From Pogonophryne albipinna (lineage: Eukaryota; Chordata; Actinopteri; Perciformes; Artedidraconidae), in contig CM053247.1 in assembly GCA_028583405.1 (NCBI GenBank), positions 14,616,777 to 14,680,776 on the forward strand: a stretch of 64,000 bases of DNA, written 5' to 3'. A program made the position numbers and the translations under genes. The notes beneath the pieces are model-generated. The model was not told the origin of the DNA, searched no databases, and saw only the letters and a program-made list of their open reading frames with translations. Positions 42,550-58,793 of the stretch are shown here, one piece after another (positions within the stretch are counted from its first letter, which is position 1; each line of letters opens with the position of its first letter).

Positions 42550-42910
42550 CTAACATGGAGAGGCTCGCATGCCGGCATCAGACAGCTCAGCTCTTCACAA
42601 TGTGACATGGCCCAGGCACAGTGACACTCCACATCTTACTCTTCTGTGATCATTTTAGATATTTACAGACAGAGTTTACCAAGTTGTGTTACTAGCTTAT
42701 GTTGGAATATGATGTATATAAACAGCTTCTCATGTTGTATATTCAATACACATGATACCAACTGTTAAACAAAAGAACCATGGGCATTAAACACTCCTCA
42801 CATTCAAATAATGAAGATAAGAAGATTTGTGTCTATAGTAGATCATCAGCGCTGAAAAGCATCACCAATGCCTCCTCCTGATGAACACTCTTGACCTTTA
42901 TGTGTACTTA
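42550..42910. other. Noncoding spacer
   Basis: AT-rich, intron-like. Nothing recognised. Confidence 0.45.
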
Positions 42911-43515
42911 ACGGTACGTCCACACAGCAGCTTTAAACAAATCTTCCAACGCTTCTCTGCCCATTGACTTTGAATGGGGATGACGTCACTTTGCCTCGCT
43001 TTTCTCCGAACTGCATTGTGGGGGAGCGAAGCGAAGATTTCCAGGATTTTCAGGATTCAAAAGTTGAGCAATGTTCAACTTTTGAAGCTGAGCTGGAAGC
43101 GTCAGCCAATCAAATCCCGTTTATGCAAATCTGACAGTACAAGCGCTAGCCAATCAAACCACGTGTATGCTGGGAGAGCCAGACCGCAGTTCATTTCCTC
43201 ATATTCCAAACGAGAAATTACGGTAGCAAATCACCCGGTTCTTTACGACCAGACTATTTACCGGGATACAAACCGGAGGAACCAGGCATGGAGGGAGGAG
43301 GCAGAGACAGTGGGTGAAACTGGTAGGTTTTCGCCTGTTTGGGGAGTTTATATATATATATTGCTCGCATAAAATCCCCGGGGTTTTTTGCTTTGTATGT
43401 CGGGGGCGGGAGATTCATGTGATTGGTTGTTGGTCGCGTTGCTCGCAAAAAATCCCCAAGCTTTCAGCTCCAAGATTTTCAAGATGTTTTCAAAGCTGCT
43501 GTGTGGACGTACCGT
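42911..43515 (+). mobile_element. Harbinger-like element with MADF exon fragment
   Basis: The ends are near-perfect inverted repeats: ACGGTACGTCCACACAGCAG on the left and CTGCTGTGTGGACGTACCGT on the right, extending inward as CTTT / AAAG. The flanks TAA (left) and TAG (right) fit a 3-bp TWA-type target. The 605-bp body carries part of a MADF-domain gene and no transposase. PIF/Harbinger transposons encode a separate Myb/MADF-like protein, so this is best read as an internally deleted Harbinger copy. Confidence 0.75.
43211..43322 (+). pseudogene. MADF-domain N-terminal fragment (Harbinger second protein)
   Basis: In frame the sequence reads REITVANHPVLYDQTIYRDT and then NRRNQAWREEAETVG. This is the first part of a MADF domain, whose hallmark is an aromatic- or Pro-containing 'HP.LYD' followed by 'YRD...R..AW..I/A..VG'. 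It ends at ACTG|GTAGGT, a good splice donor. The frame stays open upstream to an ATG at 42974, but that part has no recognisable domain. The remainder of the domain and the rest of the protein are missing from the element. In Harbinger transposons this protein helps the transposase enter the nucleus and bind DNA. Confidence 0.65.
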
Positions 43516-46111
43516 AGGGTGGACTCATGAAGAATACAGAGATGCATAAGAGGTGGTTCAAAGTTTTTGCAGCATAAAAATAGTGATCAAACTACAAAGT
43601 AAACACATGAGCACCTAAAATAAATATATAAAAAAATATTACAATCATATCTGACAGTCTGATAGAACAGCACTATAATAAATCCTTCACTATGGAGGTT
43701 AAAATGTTCAGTATTTGTTAAAACTGTCTTTAAAAAGAATAATAAAAACAAGTAAGATGTAGATGTTTTTCAAAAATGTTTGTAAAACATCTAAAAACCC
43801 AACATATACTGTAAAGATGGAGCAGGTACGAATTATTACTTTAGGTATTCAAATCAAAATGTACTATTTATAGATAATTTGAATACAAATAATTTGGTGA
43901 TCTATAACAAAAACTTAGTTTAAGCAATATTACTATTCATCATCTCGTTTACTTACAAGGCTTTGTGGGATCTGAAGTCATTATAAGAGTTTATATCTGT
44001 AGATATTTTAGACATCCTGGTGCAATGTCAAACTCATTTGGTTACTTATTTGTTCGTACATCAGAGAGTGTGCTTGTACGATGTCTAAAAAACAATCACA
44101 AACTGCGTGGGAGAGTTTGCTGATGGAAATTTAAATAACCTCATTTAAAAGTAATACATACAACCACCTTTACTAACCTGCAATCATGTATAATAGCGCC
44201 ACAAAACGCAACAAGGAGCAATACAATGCTAACTTCATTTGTGCAATGGATGAAATTAGATGAGTTCACGGACGGGGGGCTTTATCGACATGGGTGTGAA
44301 AGCCAAAGTGCTGAGGCAGGAGACTGTGTGTACACACGCAGAACACTGTTTACACGACAGCCATTTACATACCAATGTCTTTGACAAATCCATAAGGCGA
44401 TAATGCATACTTGCACTGTGGATGTGTCTGTGTGAGCCCAGCTACATGTTTGCAGAGATTGTGTGATAGGACTTCAGTGTATAGATTCTACAGAGGTCAT
44501 ATGGACAGTGTTCTAACTCATCACATTTTCTTTGCTTTTCCCTGTGTGAATCATTACAGCTACTCCATGCCTACAAGTGTTGTTCAGTGCTGGAAAGCTC
44601 TCTGAAAGCTCACGTATGTTTTTGTCCTGAAACTCAAATCCTGAGATACTCCCCGCAGCCGAGAGTGTCCAGGTGTATAAGAGTGAATACTGGCAGAGCT
44701 GTAAGTGCTCGCAAATATCATGTTCATTCTTCTTCACACATCTACTGCTTCTTCACGTTAACTGCTTTCAGAGAACGGCTCTGCATACAAACGCTGAGTG
44801 TTATTTTTCATTCAAATGTGTATCACTCCCCCGTTTTTTAAATGGGAACTTGCACTGCAGGTGTTTCCACACACAGCAGGAAAAGGATGGGCGATAGTGG
44901 CAGTGACATTTCAGAGTTCACTTCACTTTTTCATTCTAAGAAACAGCATCCTGTGACATTACTTTTACTAACGTACATCCCTTGTAAAGTACAGTATCAA
45001 CGATAGACAGGATTGACTCTTTTTGTGCTGTGTTGGCAGTACTGTATGTACGTAGCCATTTCAGCCATCATTTTGCATTCGGATGCAGCACAGTTTATAC
45101 CACACACTAATATGCAAAACTTGAATACATGTTCTATGTTTAAAGAGGCCATAAGGTCCACCCAGATCTAGGAATAAACTAAATAGGCAGCCTTTACTAC
45201 AAATTATTTTTCAATCTGAAGATGTGTCCCATTTAATGTTTTCCAAAGTGGTCCACAATGCTTTGCCCTACAGAGGACCTGAACCCAGCTGAGTGAGTTT
45301 GTCCTCCCTAAATTAAACCATCTCGCCTCAGAGAGACCAAAGTTAAAACTCTTTAACTTGTAAAGTCAAACATATTCAAGCTCATGGACAGGCTCCATCA
45401 TTTAGGAGATCACAATATGACATATTACGGACATCTGGCAAATAGTGTCTCATGTTGATCTTAACTTTTATAGATCCATACATTATTTATATGATGCAGT
45501 TGTTTTTTTATTGCTTGAGAACATGTGATATATGTACCAGTGATTGCTGACCATCTGGACACATGGACACGCAAGTTAATGAGGATCATCCAAACACAAA
45601 TAGGCAGGCTGCTACAAAATACTGGATGTGTCATCTAAACTGGAGCTGAAGCAGCCTGCATTTCTTGGCCGTGTTTGGAGGCTTTGAGGAGGGACAGGCC
45701 CTGTTGGCTTCTCATGATATATTTATTCTAGAAATGCAAGCTCTGGAGAAAGCAGTGCCAGTGAGGTGGAGGAAGAGACCCAATCCTCTGGCTTCCCTCT
45801 TTTCTTAGGAGGAAACAACAAATACTGCCACATTACTGACATATTTTATGTTTGTAATATTACCCATCTTAGTCACACATTTTCATCCCACCTTCACATT
45901 AAACAACTTAACTCATCTGAAACCTTACAGAATGATTAATACCGTACCACTTCTGTTCAGATTATAGCATTTAAAGTGTGTCGGAGTGGTACAAATATGT
46001 GGACTAACTAATTACATGTTTATTCAATTATTTACTCAAAAGGCATTTGGAAGAGCAGCACACTTTCTTTGTTATTTGTAATAATATATTTAAGCAATAG
46101 CTCACGACAGG
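43516..46111. other. Noncoding stretch
   Basis: AT-rich. No exon, RNA gene or transposon end recognised. Confidence 0.5.
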
Positions 46112-46255
46112 CCGTGGTATATGCTAATTATATCACAGCTAACGTAATGTAACAGCTGTAACGGTTGTAGCTTTTTCTCAGACGCGGAGAGATACTGACT
46201 TGTGAAAAGTAACTACAATTCTACCCGTGATATACGCTCATTATATCATGGCTAA
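46112..46255. repeat. Teleost repeat with duplicated CCGTGGTATA motif
   Basis: A ~31-bp motif of the form CCGTGRTATAYGCTMATTAT..GCTAA occurs at 46112-46142 and again, same direction, at 46225-46255. The second is followed by GAACCAATCAGATTGC. I recall similar phrases in fish DNA-transposon-derived repeats. Ends were not resolved. Confidence 0.45.
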
Positions 46256-46731
46256 GAACCAATCAGATTGCTTGATTTGACTTGTCCGTTTTATAAGTTA
46301 TTTTATATGACCAACGCCAGTTGAGCAGTGGTCATCTGGTGTTGCAGAGTCACTAAAGAAACATTTTATAGTTAGAAATGTCTTTATATAACTTAAAATG
46401 TTGTTGATGTTTGTTTGTAATGATATGTTTTTGTTTCCTTTGTAGGTTATCATTGATCATTATTTCATAGTAGGTCAAATTACATTATGTTCTGATCCTT
46501 ACATTTGGCTTGGTTTGTCTTTTTTTATTTTGAAATTGTTTAATGTCAGTGTTTCTGTTTAAACCCTAGGAAGCCTAGGAACCACTTTGATGAAGCTAAA
46601 ATAGGTTTATATAAAGAATAAGAATATCCTACACAATTCTGATTATGTCCTTTATAAACTCAGGAGGAGAGGAAAAACACCTGTGATGACAAGTACATAT
46701 TTTCATTAACTCAGGCTATAGGGTGCAGTAC
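46256..46731. other. Noncoding spacer
   Basis: AT-rich, intron-like. Nothing recognised. Confidence 0.45.
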
Positions 46732-46787
46732 CTGAATGAGAAGAAGCCCTTGTTGTTGATCTTCCACTTCTTCTCCTGGAACAGCTC
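46732..46787 (-). CDS. Candidate minus-strand exon 3, unidentified
   Basis: A 56-bp segment between GGGGTTAG (acceptor, weak pyrimidine tract) and ATTCAG|GTACTG. In frame it encodes ELFQEKKWKINNKGFFSF plus two bases of the next codon. It starts in phase 0, which joins correctly to the exon at 51143-51233. Another frame is open further upstream, so this start is not certain. In the Asp/Asn beta-hydroxylase family a 'W..N..G.W..F' stretch follows an 'L..NW..(I/L)R.E' stretch, and the three candidate exons echo that order. The similarity is weak and the call is tentative. Dynein is an alternative given the dynein-like exons downstream. Confidence 0.3.
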
Positions 46788-51142
<4,355 letters not shown>

Positions 51143-51233
51143 CTTAGCTGGGGTGTAGGTAGCTCTCTGGTGAAGGGGTACTAGGATCCTGAAGACAACT
51201 TCCTCTCTGAGGCTCTTCCAGTTCTCCTGGAGC
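51143..51233 (-). CDS. Candidate minus-strand exon 2, unidentified
   Basis: A 91-bp segment between TGTGTTTAG and GCTAAG|GTACAC. One leading base plus 30 codons starting LQENWKSLREEVVFRI. The leading G completes a Trp codon with the last two bases of the exon at 59460-59541, so the phases agree. It ends in phase 0, in agreement with the 46-kb exon. 'L(E/Q)..NWK..R(D/E)E' is a phrase I associate with the start of the Asp/Asn beta-hydroxylase catalytic region, but the second half of this exon does not fit that family. Open and unbroken. Confidence 0.35.
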
Positions 51234-51787
51234 CTAAACACACAGCGAGGGAAAGCATAGAGCCAACTCATTAGATACAGCTACAGACTTAGTTGGAGTC
51301 TGTAGTCCTCTTGGAGTGGCTGAGAAAAGATGCTGAAGCGTTAATGACACTAGGAAAATGAACTCTCTGCATTATTGGGATTTCTTTGGACCGCACTCCC
51401 GACACAGCTGGTAGAACCCTTTCTGTTGGCAGACATCTGTGGCACGGCTCAACAATGTCAATGCTCAATAACAGTCAGTTGTTCGGTGAAGTGTAACTAT
51501 TATATACAGAAAAGCGGTCACATGCAGGGCTGTGTTTGTTGTAAAGGTTTTGCAGGCAGCAGGGCAAGAAGGAATTTCAGCGCTCTGACGACACTGCTGA
51601 GCACACGGTTTGGAAACGGTTCTGCTGGAGCTGAGCGTCTTGGTGGTCCTAAAGCTTCCCCTCCCCTGGACCAACGGCAGGAACATTTCCCTTGATACAA
51701 AGCAATACAATAAAATGTGCATCACTTGCAAACAATGTACACCGCTTCAGAGCTGCAACTAATGTAACAACAAGTCTCTAACAAATG
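51234..51787. other. Noncoding spacer
   Basis: Unique-looking. An open frame over 51375-51695 has no recognisable content. Confidence 0.4.
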
Positions 51788-51794
51788 TTTTAAA
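51788..51794. repeat. Possible target-site duplication, left copy
   Basis: TTTTAAA before the THAP inverted-repeat element, repeated at 54980-54986. It is AT-rich, so chance is possible. It also contains TTAA, so a 4-bp TTAA duplication is an alternative reading. Confidence 0.4.
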
Positions 51795-52258
51795 CAACCC
51801 TGTCTCCTAAAAATTACGTTCCCACAGAACTAAACTGCATTCTCAATTACGTTTAGCTAGAAACGTATTTTCTCCCACGTTACGTTCGTTATGAACGTAT
51901 CTCAAATACGTTTATTTTCTACATATCTTCTAGAAACATATTTTCTCCCACGTTACGTTTCTTATGAACGTATCTTAAATACGTTTATTTTCTACATATC
52001 TTTGCCATTTATTGTCTTGCTTATAATAATGATAATAGTCATTTATAAATATCATTTTAGAGCACACATTTGAAATCAGTAGGCGAGGCTGTAATTTCGC
52101 CAGCTGTTACTCTCATGAGCGAGGCAGAAAATAATAGTTTTAAACATGCCAAAAAGCTGCTGTGTCGTTTATTGCACCTCAAACATTTAAACAAATCCAG
52201 AGTTACGTGTTTCTGTACTTCCTCTAAGAAGAAAGGACAGAAACAGAAGATCTCTGTG
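51795..52258 (+). repeat. Left inverted arm
   Basis: Matches the reverse complement of the right arm over its entire length with few substitutions and small indels. It includes an identical 60-codon open frame in both arms (51891-52073 here), which is a consequence of the duplication and not evidence of a gene. Confidence 0.93.
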
Positions 52259-52271
52259 GCTTCATGCTTGA
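52146..52271 (+). pseudogene. Broken THAP-domain start, left arm
   Basis: From ATG at 52146 the frame reads MPKSCCVVYCTSNI, hits TAA (52188-52190), then continues TNPELRVSVLPLRRKDRNRR followed by SLWLHA and TGA at 52269. This has THAP hallmarks: an N-terminal Cys pair spaced like C-x(2-4)-C, a Pro-containing loop, then a basic stretch and 'W..A'. The second zinc pair (C-x2-H) is absent, so only the first half of the domain is present. The TAA is absent from the right arm, so it arose after the duplication or in one copy only. Confidence 0.65.
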
Positions 52272-54517
52272 TCGCCGTTCAAATGACAGCGTTGGTTTCC
52301 CCAAAAGTGGGCGGGGTTGTAAAGTGACGTAGATTTGACTCTCATCTCTTATTCAAAAGCATTCTATTTATTTATTCCGAGTGTTCTTGCTTTTCTCTTT
52401 GGAAGTCATCACATAACGGCATTGTAATACACCGTTCGGCTGCATTAAATATTACACATCTGCCGTAGTTATTTATTTATAGAGCCCTGATGAGAAGACC
52501 TTTGGACAAACTTGAAGAACTGCCGCCAAAACTGAATATGTGACGTGGATCATAAATCAACAATTAAACAACATCTTGCATTTCTTTTCACAAAATACGT
52601 GTCCTTGCAGTATCAATAGTAATTCGGCTGACTTTTATATTTGATCCAATTGGTAGATAGGTTATATTTACACCATAACGGTGCACAGCTGATAGAAAAG
52701 GACTTGTAATTTGTAAAGATATCACTGATTTTCTTTGAATATAAGAATGTAAATACTGAGTTGAGAGAATAGTCAGGGGATTTGGGTGATGGGAGACACA
52801 TCTATGGAATCACAATTTCAATAGCTGACCATTAAATGACGGATATGCCTTTCTGTCTGTGATGTTTTACAAATCAGATATTAATGTGTAGAAGTAAAAC
52901 ATGAGAAATAGTATAGCAATATCCTGTAAAATTATGTAAAAACATGAATAAAACTACACATCTTTAGATGTTATACATAAGTGTCCTACACTAATAATAC
53001 AAAGTTATTATTAGTATGCTGTGTGTACCTTGTGTGCACCGCCTAGTGGTTAAAGCACGTCATTGAATTATTTTTGTCGAATAATGTTATCTTTGTTGAA
53101 TAATGTTATTTTGGTTGAATAATGTTATTTGATGAAAAAAATATTAAGAGTACATATTATCATAGGGGGAAAGTAGAAGGTCAATGATAGAAATATAGAA
53201 TATAAAAAATCAAGAAGATACTGTAAGTGACCTCTACAATAAAACAGTTTAGTGCAGGATGTACAAAGATATTAATATGAGGATGTGCAAAACAGACAAA
53301 CTAATTAACCTTTATTAACACATTAAAGAATACTTTAGGTTAAGGTCTTCTTTCAACTAAGAAAAAAGCTTTGGGGGTATCTATCTACAGATAAATATTA
53401 AGCCTGACAAAGTACTTAACGTAATTGCTTCCCTGCAATGTTAACTATGTTGAAGCACTTATTTTAACTGGTATTATACATATTATTTACACTCTTATGT
53501 ATGTAGATAGTATAAGAAATGTGCAGAATATGACAGTTTAATGGTGGAGGTACACACATATTGATAGATGTTGTAATGCACTGTTGAGGAACCTGTGACC
53601 CAAGATTTTCATTCATTGCATAACTACACTAGTTGTGTATATGATGAGTCAATAAACCTTAGAAAATCTTGAAATCTTGAAAGGGATGTGCAAAATAGCC
53701 ATTATATACAGTTTTTTATTAACTATTAGTAGAGCATAACGAGTAATTAATATACTTTATAGAGATCTGCAGATAAATGTTTAGTCTTCTCAAGCACCAA
53801 CAATCAAATATCTCTCCTGATTGTTGGCACTTGACAATCACCTTTCCTGAATTTTACTCAGGTGTAACTAAAGTCTGATTTAAGGGTTGTTTATATTTCA
53901 CATCATTAATCAGAATCTGCAAAGTAACTAAAATAAATGTAGTGGAGTAAAAATACCAGGTTAACCTCTGAATTGTAGTGGAGTAGAATTACAAAGTAAC
54001 AATGAGCTGTCATGTGGGTATATATTAATGCTGCGCATTATGGACACAAGCGATTTACACCCATGTAGTAATTACATGTTTTAAATGTGTACACACCAAT
54101 GTGTTTCCTATCGCCTAAACCTCCAGGGCTGTACACAGTTTAATACTGTCAACTTCTAATTTTGGGAAAAACGAAAACGTCTTTTAAAACTACAATTCCC
54201 AGTAGAGACGTGCCATAGAGAGCATGTTGCGAAACACAATAGCCAGCATGTGTAGTTCTGGGGGGGCGTTCAAGTCCAGTTTTGAATAGTCTGCCGTGGT
54301 TTCGTTCCATTTCAAAGAGCTTGACGCTCGGCGTAACCTTGGCGCACTGCCACTCCAACATCCAGTCCCAGAGTTTGAAGATTAATCATGGGGTTTGTCA
54401 ACGGGACTGTAGTCCCAAACGATAGCTGGGGATTATGGGTAGTGTAGTGTCTTCGGCCATCCTAAACTGAAATGTTTTTCGGATATCATATCGCATTAAC
54501 AACACCACATCTGGCGT
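52259..54517. other. Interior of the THAP inverted-repeat element
   Basis: No transposase. 52300-52340 has a GC box (GTGGGCGGGGT) and a CRE-like GTGACGTAG, promoter-like. 53078-53135 is a ~20-bp tandem repeat of TTGAATAATGTTATT. 53899-54000 is a nested fragment of the AGTAC-type repeat. 54185-54450 is GC-richer and has three ZNF143/THAP11-like sites. Confidence 0.55.
54189..54202 (+). promoter_or_regulatory. ZNF143/THAP11-like motif ACTACAATTCCCAG
   Basis: A match to the SBS2-type core ACTACAATTCC bound by ZNF143 and THAP11 in vertebrates. Related sequences lie in the opposite sense at 54251-54264 (TGTAGTTCTGGGGG) and 54431-54448 (GATTATGGGTAGTGTAGT). A cluster of three within 260 bp suggests a promoter. 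Confidence 0.5.
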
Positions 54518-54978
54518 CACAGAGATCTTCTGTTACTGTCCTTTCTTCTTAGAGGAAGTACAGAAACACGTAACTGGATTTGTTTTAATGTTTGAGGTGC
54601 AATAAACGACACAGCAGCTTTTTGGCATGTTAAAACTATTATTTTCTGCCTCGCTCATGAGAGTAATAGCTGGCGAAATTACAGCCTCGCCTACTGATTT
54701 CAAATGTGTGCTCTAAAATGATATTTATAAATGACTATTATCATTATTATAAGCAAGACAATAAATGGCAAAGATATGTAGAAAATAAACGTATTTAAGA
54801 TACGTTCATACGAAACGTAGCGTGGGAGAAAATATGTTTCTAGAAGATATGTAGAAAATAAACGTATTTGAGACACGTTCATAACGAACGTAACGTGGGA
54901 GAAAATACGTTTCTAGCTAAACGTAATTGAGAATGCAGTTTAGTTCTGTGGGAACGTAATTTTTAGGAGACAGGGTTG
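54518..54978 (-). repeat. Right inverted arm
   Basis: Reverse complement of the left arm. It lacks two bases in the THAP segment (CCAGTTACG versus CCAGAGTTACG) and has a few other changes such as ACGAAACGTAGCG. The inner limit is where similarity to the left arm stops after CTCTGTG. Confidence 0.93.
54534..54628 (-). pseudogene. Broken THAP-domain start, right arm
   Basis: Starts MPKSCCVVYCTSNIKTNP with the AAA codon intact where the left arm has TAA. A 2-base deletion then shifts the frame and it terminates soon after at TAA. The lesion differs from that of the left arm, so neither arm encodes a working domain. Confidence 0.65.
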
Positions 54979-54979
54979 C

Positions 54980-54986
54980 TTTTAAA
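54980..54986. repeat. Possible target-site duplication, right copy
   Basis: TTTTAAA, matching the left flank with one extra base (C54979) between it and the arm. Confidence 0.4.
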
Positions 54987-57900
54987 ATACATTTCAGCGA
55001 TAAGGGGAATCCTAGGGTGTTATGTAAACAATATGTAGCCTTAGCTAACTCGTTTGCCATATAGAAAGGTGCTGCAAAGTTATATAATATGTGATTAGAG
55101 CATCAAACATTTTAATGCATCTTAAAATATCTATGCTGCATCCTAAGTATTATTATTATTAATATTATTATGATATTTTTCACCTTCTACTCCAGTAGGA
55201 CTCAGATGGGGGTGTTTTCTTTCTTTCCCTTAACTGTCAAGAGGGAAGTAAGTATTTTTTGTACGTTTTTGTGTTTCTCTTATTGCCCTAAGATACTGCA
55301 ATGATTGGCTGTGAATAAGAAAATATGAAGGACAAACCATTTATTTCTATGTATTTATTTTTTGAGAAAGGGGCAGGTAATATAAGATTATTTTCTTCTC
55401 CCTGCTCCTTTTCGGGTCTGGTGTGTTTACAGAGACATGTTTTGTAATTAATTGTTATACATTGAGTGCATACCATGAACGGAACAAATACAAATGAAAA
55501 GTAATAAGTATGCTTGACAATGAAAAGTTATGATAATGCCCTCATTATTATTTATGCATCAATATACAACACATACAATTACAACTAATGATACTGCATG
55601 AAATAGTAAAGCATGTTATGAGAAAAGCATTGTGTGAGTATGAGATAAAGCTGTGTGAATGCAATATGATTTTATTAGGAATCTCCTTAAAATGCACTCC
55701 ATGTGCTTTTCATAGAAAGTGTGAGCAAGAATTCCACTGAGTTTGACATCACTGCATCTTTTCTTCCCTCCCTCAAAGGCCTCGTTCTTATTCTTCCAAC
55801 ATCCCCTCCTCCCTGTCTCCCCCGTCCCTCACTATTTTTGCTCCCTGCCTCTCCTGGCTGTGCTGCAGATCAGAGGGGCGCTCATTACATAGGGAAATCA
55901 TGACTAACATCTCATATGCAACAGGAGCGCTCCATATCCTCTGTCTCACTCTGGTTTGAATATCTGCAGACAGCATCAGGCCGATATACATGCAACACTT
56001 TGCTATTCACATAGTGGGAGCAGAGAACACATTCCCACTCTCTCAACTCTTCCTGTGTCTATATACAACATGAATCCCCCCCCCCCCCCCAGCCTCTCTT
56101 AGTCTCTTAGTCAGCCTCTCTGTCTGCACTGCTGGACCTAATTCCTAAAGAGAGTCATTTTTGCTCTCACTCAAAATTCCAGATCCATGCGCCAATCTCC
56201 GGATTTTACGGCTTTCATGGGGATAAGGCACAGCGTGCAGCATAAGCCCCAGCGAGGAATTTTGTTGGTGAGGAAGGACGATGGCTATTCTGAGCCAGTT
56301 GAGATCTCTTTCGCAGATTCCTTCCGTCTCTCTCACGCTCTCCGTCTATGTACCTAGGAAGGCGGGGACACACTGCCAGACTTTTGACTTTGCGCACCAC
56401 AGATCTTGACATTGGCTTGATGTCGGCCTGATCTTAAATCCTTGGGGAGGAGCGCAGTGGCAATCCCTGCCAATGAGCATTACGTTTTCATTAGGCATGC
56501 TCAACCTGCCGCGGCTCCAGCTGCCCCCTGGCAAAAGCATCCCGAGGCTTTTATTATTGTTTTTGAACTGCAGGCCAACAGCAACTCATGTACAGAAGCT
56601 CTGCAGTGTGTATGTGAGTGTGTGCTGTATCTGTATGTGTCTGTCATATCCAATAAAGTTTCCCATTCTAACAGTTAATGCCTTTTCCTCCCCGATGAAC
56701 CGTTAAATGAGTGCAGATGAAAAGACAAACATATTCACTGACACACATGCATGTACTCTGCACACTCTTTTCCCTCTGGTCATAACTGAGTCCTATGCGA
56801 AGAAGTCAGCACGGCATCCATCTTTCCTTTTTATGACTTTAGTTGAGTCTGACACCAGATTTCCCCCCAAACAGCCTATGCTTCACGTCCTGGAGTACAG
56901 CCAGACGCCAAAAAATGCAAATGACAGAACGATGACAGCAAAGCAGCAAGAAAATCACAGAGGAGTGTAAGTGAGTGAGAGACTGAATGATAGCGGTAAT
57001 TAGAAAAGAGGAGACTACTAAGAGAAGAGCAAGAATGTAAATACCAGGGGGAAGACAGAAATATGATGTGAAATAGAGTAATGGAGGCAAAAGGACAGGA
57101 AAGTGTAACTTTATCCAATGTTACTTTAGAGTTACAACTATTCGTGGCCCCGGCTGTGTTGAGGTCACAGAGGTTGTGCACGTCTTCATAAATCCACTTA
57201 CAGTTCAATGCACAGAGACATGACCCATATTCATCAGCTCCCTTTTCTCTTCTCTGCTGGGATTGAACATCGACAGCTTTAGAACACCTGCGTACCCATG
57301 TTGACAACAACGATGATAAATGCTTAATGTAATATACTTATTGTATAATTCAGTACATCGAAGGAGCTTTCCTTTGTATAAAACGCTCAGCTCCCGTTTT
57401 ACAATGCCACCGTTTCTGTTTAGCACATTGAAACCAATATCCCTCATCAGGCCCGCAACTTCGCAGTAAACTAGATTTAATCATGTTGTCCAACTCGTTT
57501 ATTGGATACCCGCACAAACAGACTCCGCCTCACACTCAGCTTCTTTTTGCTATATTCACAAGGATCACTGGTATGCTTTTCCACCAGTGCTCAGACTTTA
57601 TCTTAAGGCGAGTAACATTTTTGTATCCATGGAAGGTTAAATCCTTCAATTTGTTTTCCACTTGTATTCATATAGCTGTACACAAACACAAGCCATGGAA
57701 TACAACCACATTTGATGCACACTAGGATATTCAAAGAACATAATGTCTGTCTCCTCAGATGTACAATTTAGCGGTTTGTTTAACCTAGGTCCTATTTGCC
57801 CTCAGTCTAGTTACAACTGTGAAATTAGCCAGTGATGAACTGTGTGTATCATTTCGACATCTTATTTTAAGCCATTTGTTGCCCCCCCAAGGTCATGTTA

Positions 57901-58793
57901 GCAGTGAGTGACTAATGAAATTCCCTGCACAGCCACAAGCGAGTTACTTTGAATTAAGTGTCACTCTGGATGTATTTATCTTATTCTAGAATCATCTTAA
58001 GACAAACACAAGAGCTTGGTGAGTCTCATTTGCTCCCCAAACAAGCCACACCCCTTAGAACAGACACTATCATGGAAATATGAAAGGTTTTGGGTCACTG
58101 GATAAGTATTATTGGAGCATGAAATATTATCTTCTAAAAAAACTGCTGAGACGGCATGTGTGTGTGGCTTCATCAGCAGAAATGCCATGCAGGGTGTTGT
58201 ATTGCCAGCCGAATGTAATGGTAAATGTTTGTGGGGCCGTGCATTCTGACAAACCATTATGAAAATGACCTTTTTTCTTGTTTTGTGTTTTATCTTATTC
58301 GACAAATGATTCAAAGGGGATCAGTGTTTAATCTACAGAGAAATAGCAGGCAGAAGTCTGCCGGCATTAGCTGTGTTTGCTCATCCACTTGACCTTAGAG
58401 AGGGGCTCTTCTTGGGTTATGAACATTCACGGCACGCATGGCTAGCTAGATCTGTGCTGGCTCAGAGACACCCGTACTGAAATGCACTCGCTGCGTGGAG
58501 GTGTAATTTTCTGATGAGTGTGTGTGCGAGGCTCCAGGCTCTGTATACATATGAGCTCTCTGTCTGACAACACCAATGCCTCCACATGATTATGGTGTTA
58601 GTCAAAGTTTTTTTAGTGTTTACTCAGGGCTTGTCATCTGCTCTCCCAAAATGCTTGTTTTATTCAAATCCCCTGTTTACAAAATGTTTGTGATTAAAGC
58701 AGGGGTATGTGTTGAGGGGTGTTGAGGTATCAGCATGCATGCAGTCTGCCACAGTGTCCTTTTTGAAACGCCCACCAGGAGTCCACAAATGAT
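54987..58793. other. Noncoding stretch
   Basis: No gene. A C14 run lies at about 56076-56089. The clean block at 55880-55995 could be conserved noncoding DNA. Open frames at 56440-56970 lack domains. Confidence 0.45.

Larger units (their letters stand above)
51795..54978. mobile_element. THAP-domain foldback element with 460-bp inverted arms
   Basis: The arms (51795-52258 and 54518-54978) are nearly identical inverted copies, starting CAACCCTGTCTCCTAAAAAT on the outside. They surround 2.26 kb without a transposase frame. Each arm holds two ~73-bp tandem units (from 51858 and 51931 in the left arm) rich in ACGTTACGTT and ATACGTTTAT. A broken THAP-domain start follows near the inner end of each arm. 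THAP domains occur at the N terminus of P-element and Kolobok transposases. The 7-bp TTTTAAA flanks lean to P-type, the internal TTAA to Kolobok. The structure suggests that one 5' end was duplicated in inverted orientation. Confidence 0.8.

Noticed and set aside
45137..45160. Further end of the TTAA family A MITE (TTTAAAGAGGCCATAAG)
   Set aside because: Similarity stops after about 12 bases; likely chance.
51891..52073. A conserved 60-codon small protein, since an identical frame occurs at 54700-54882
   Set aside because: The identity comes from the inverted arms; the frame covers the tandem ACGTT-rich units and starts at no recognisable gene signal.
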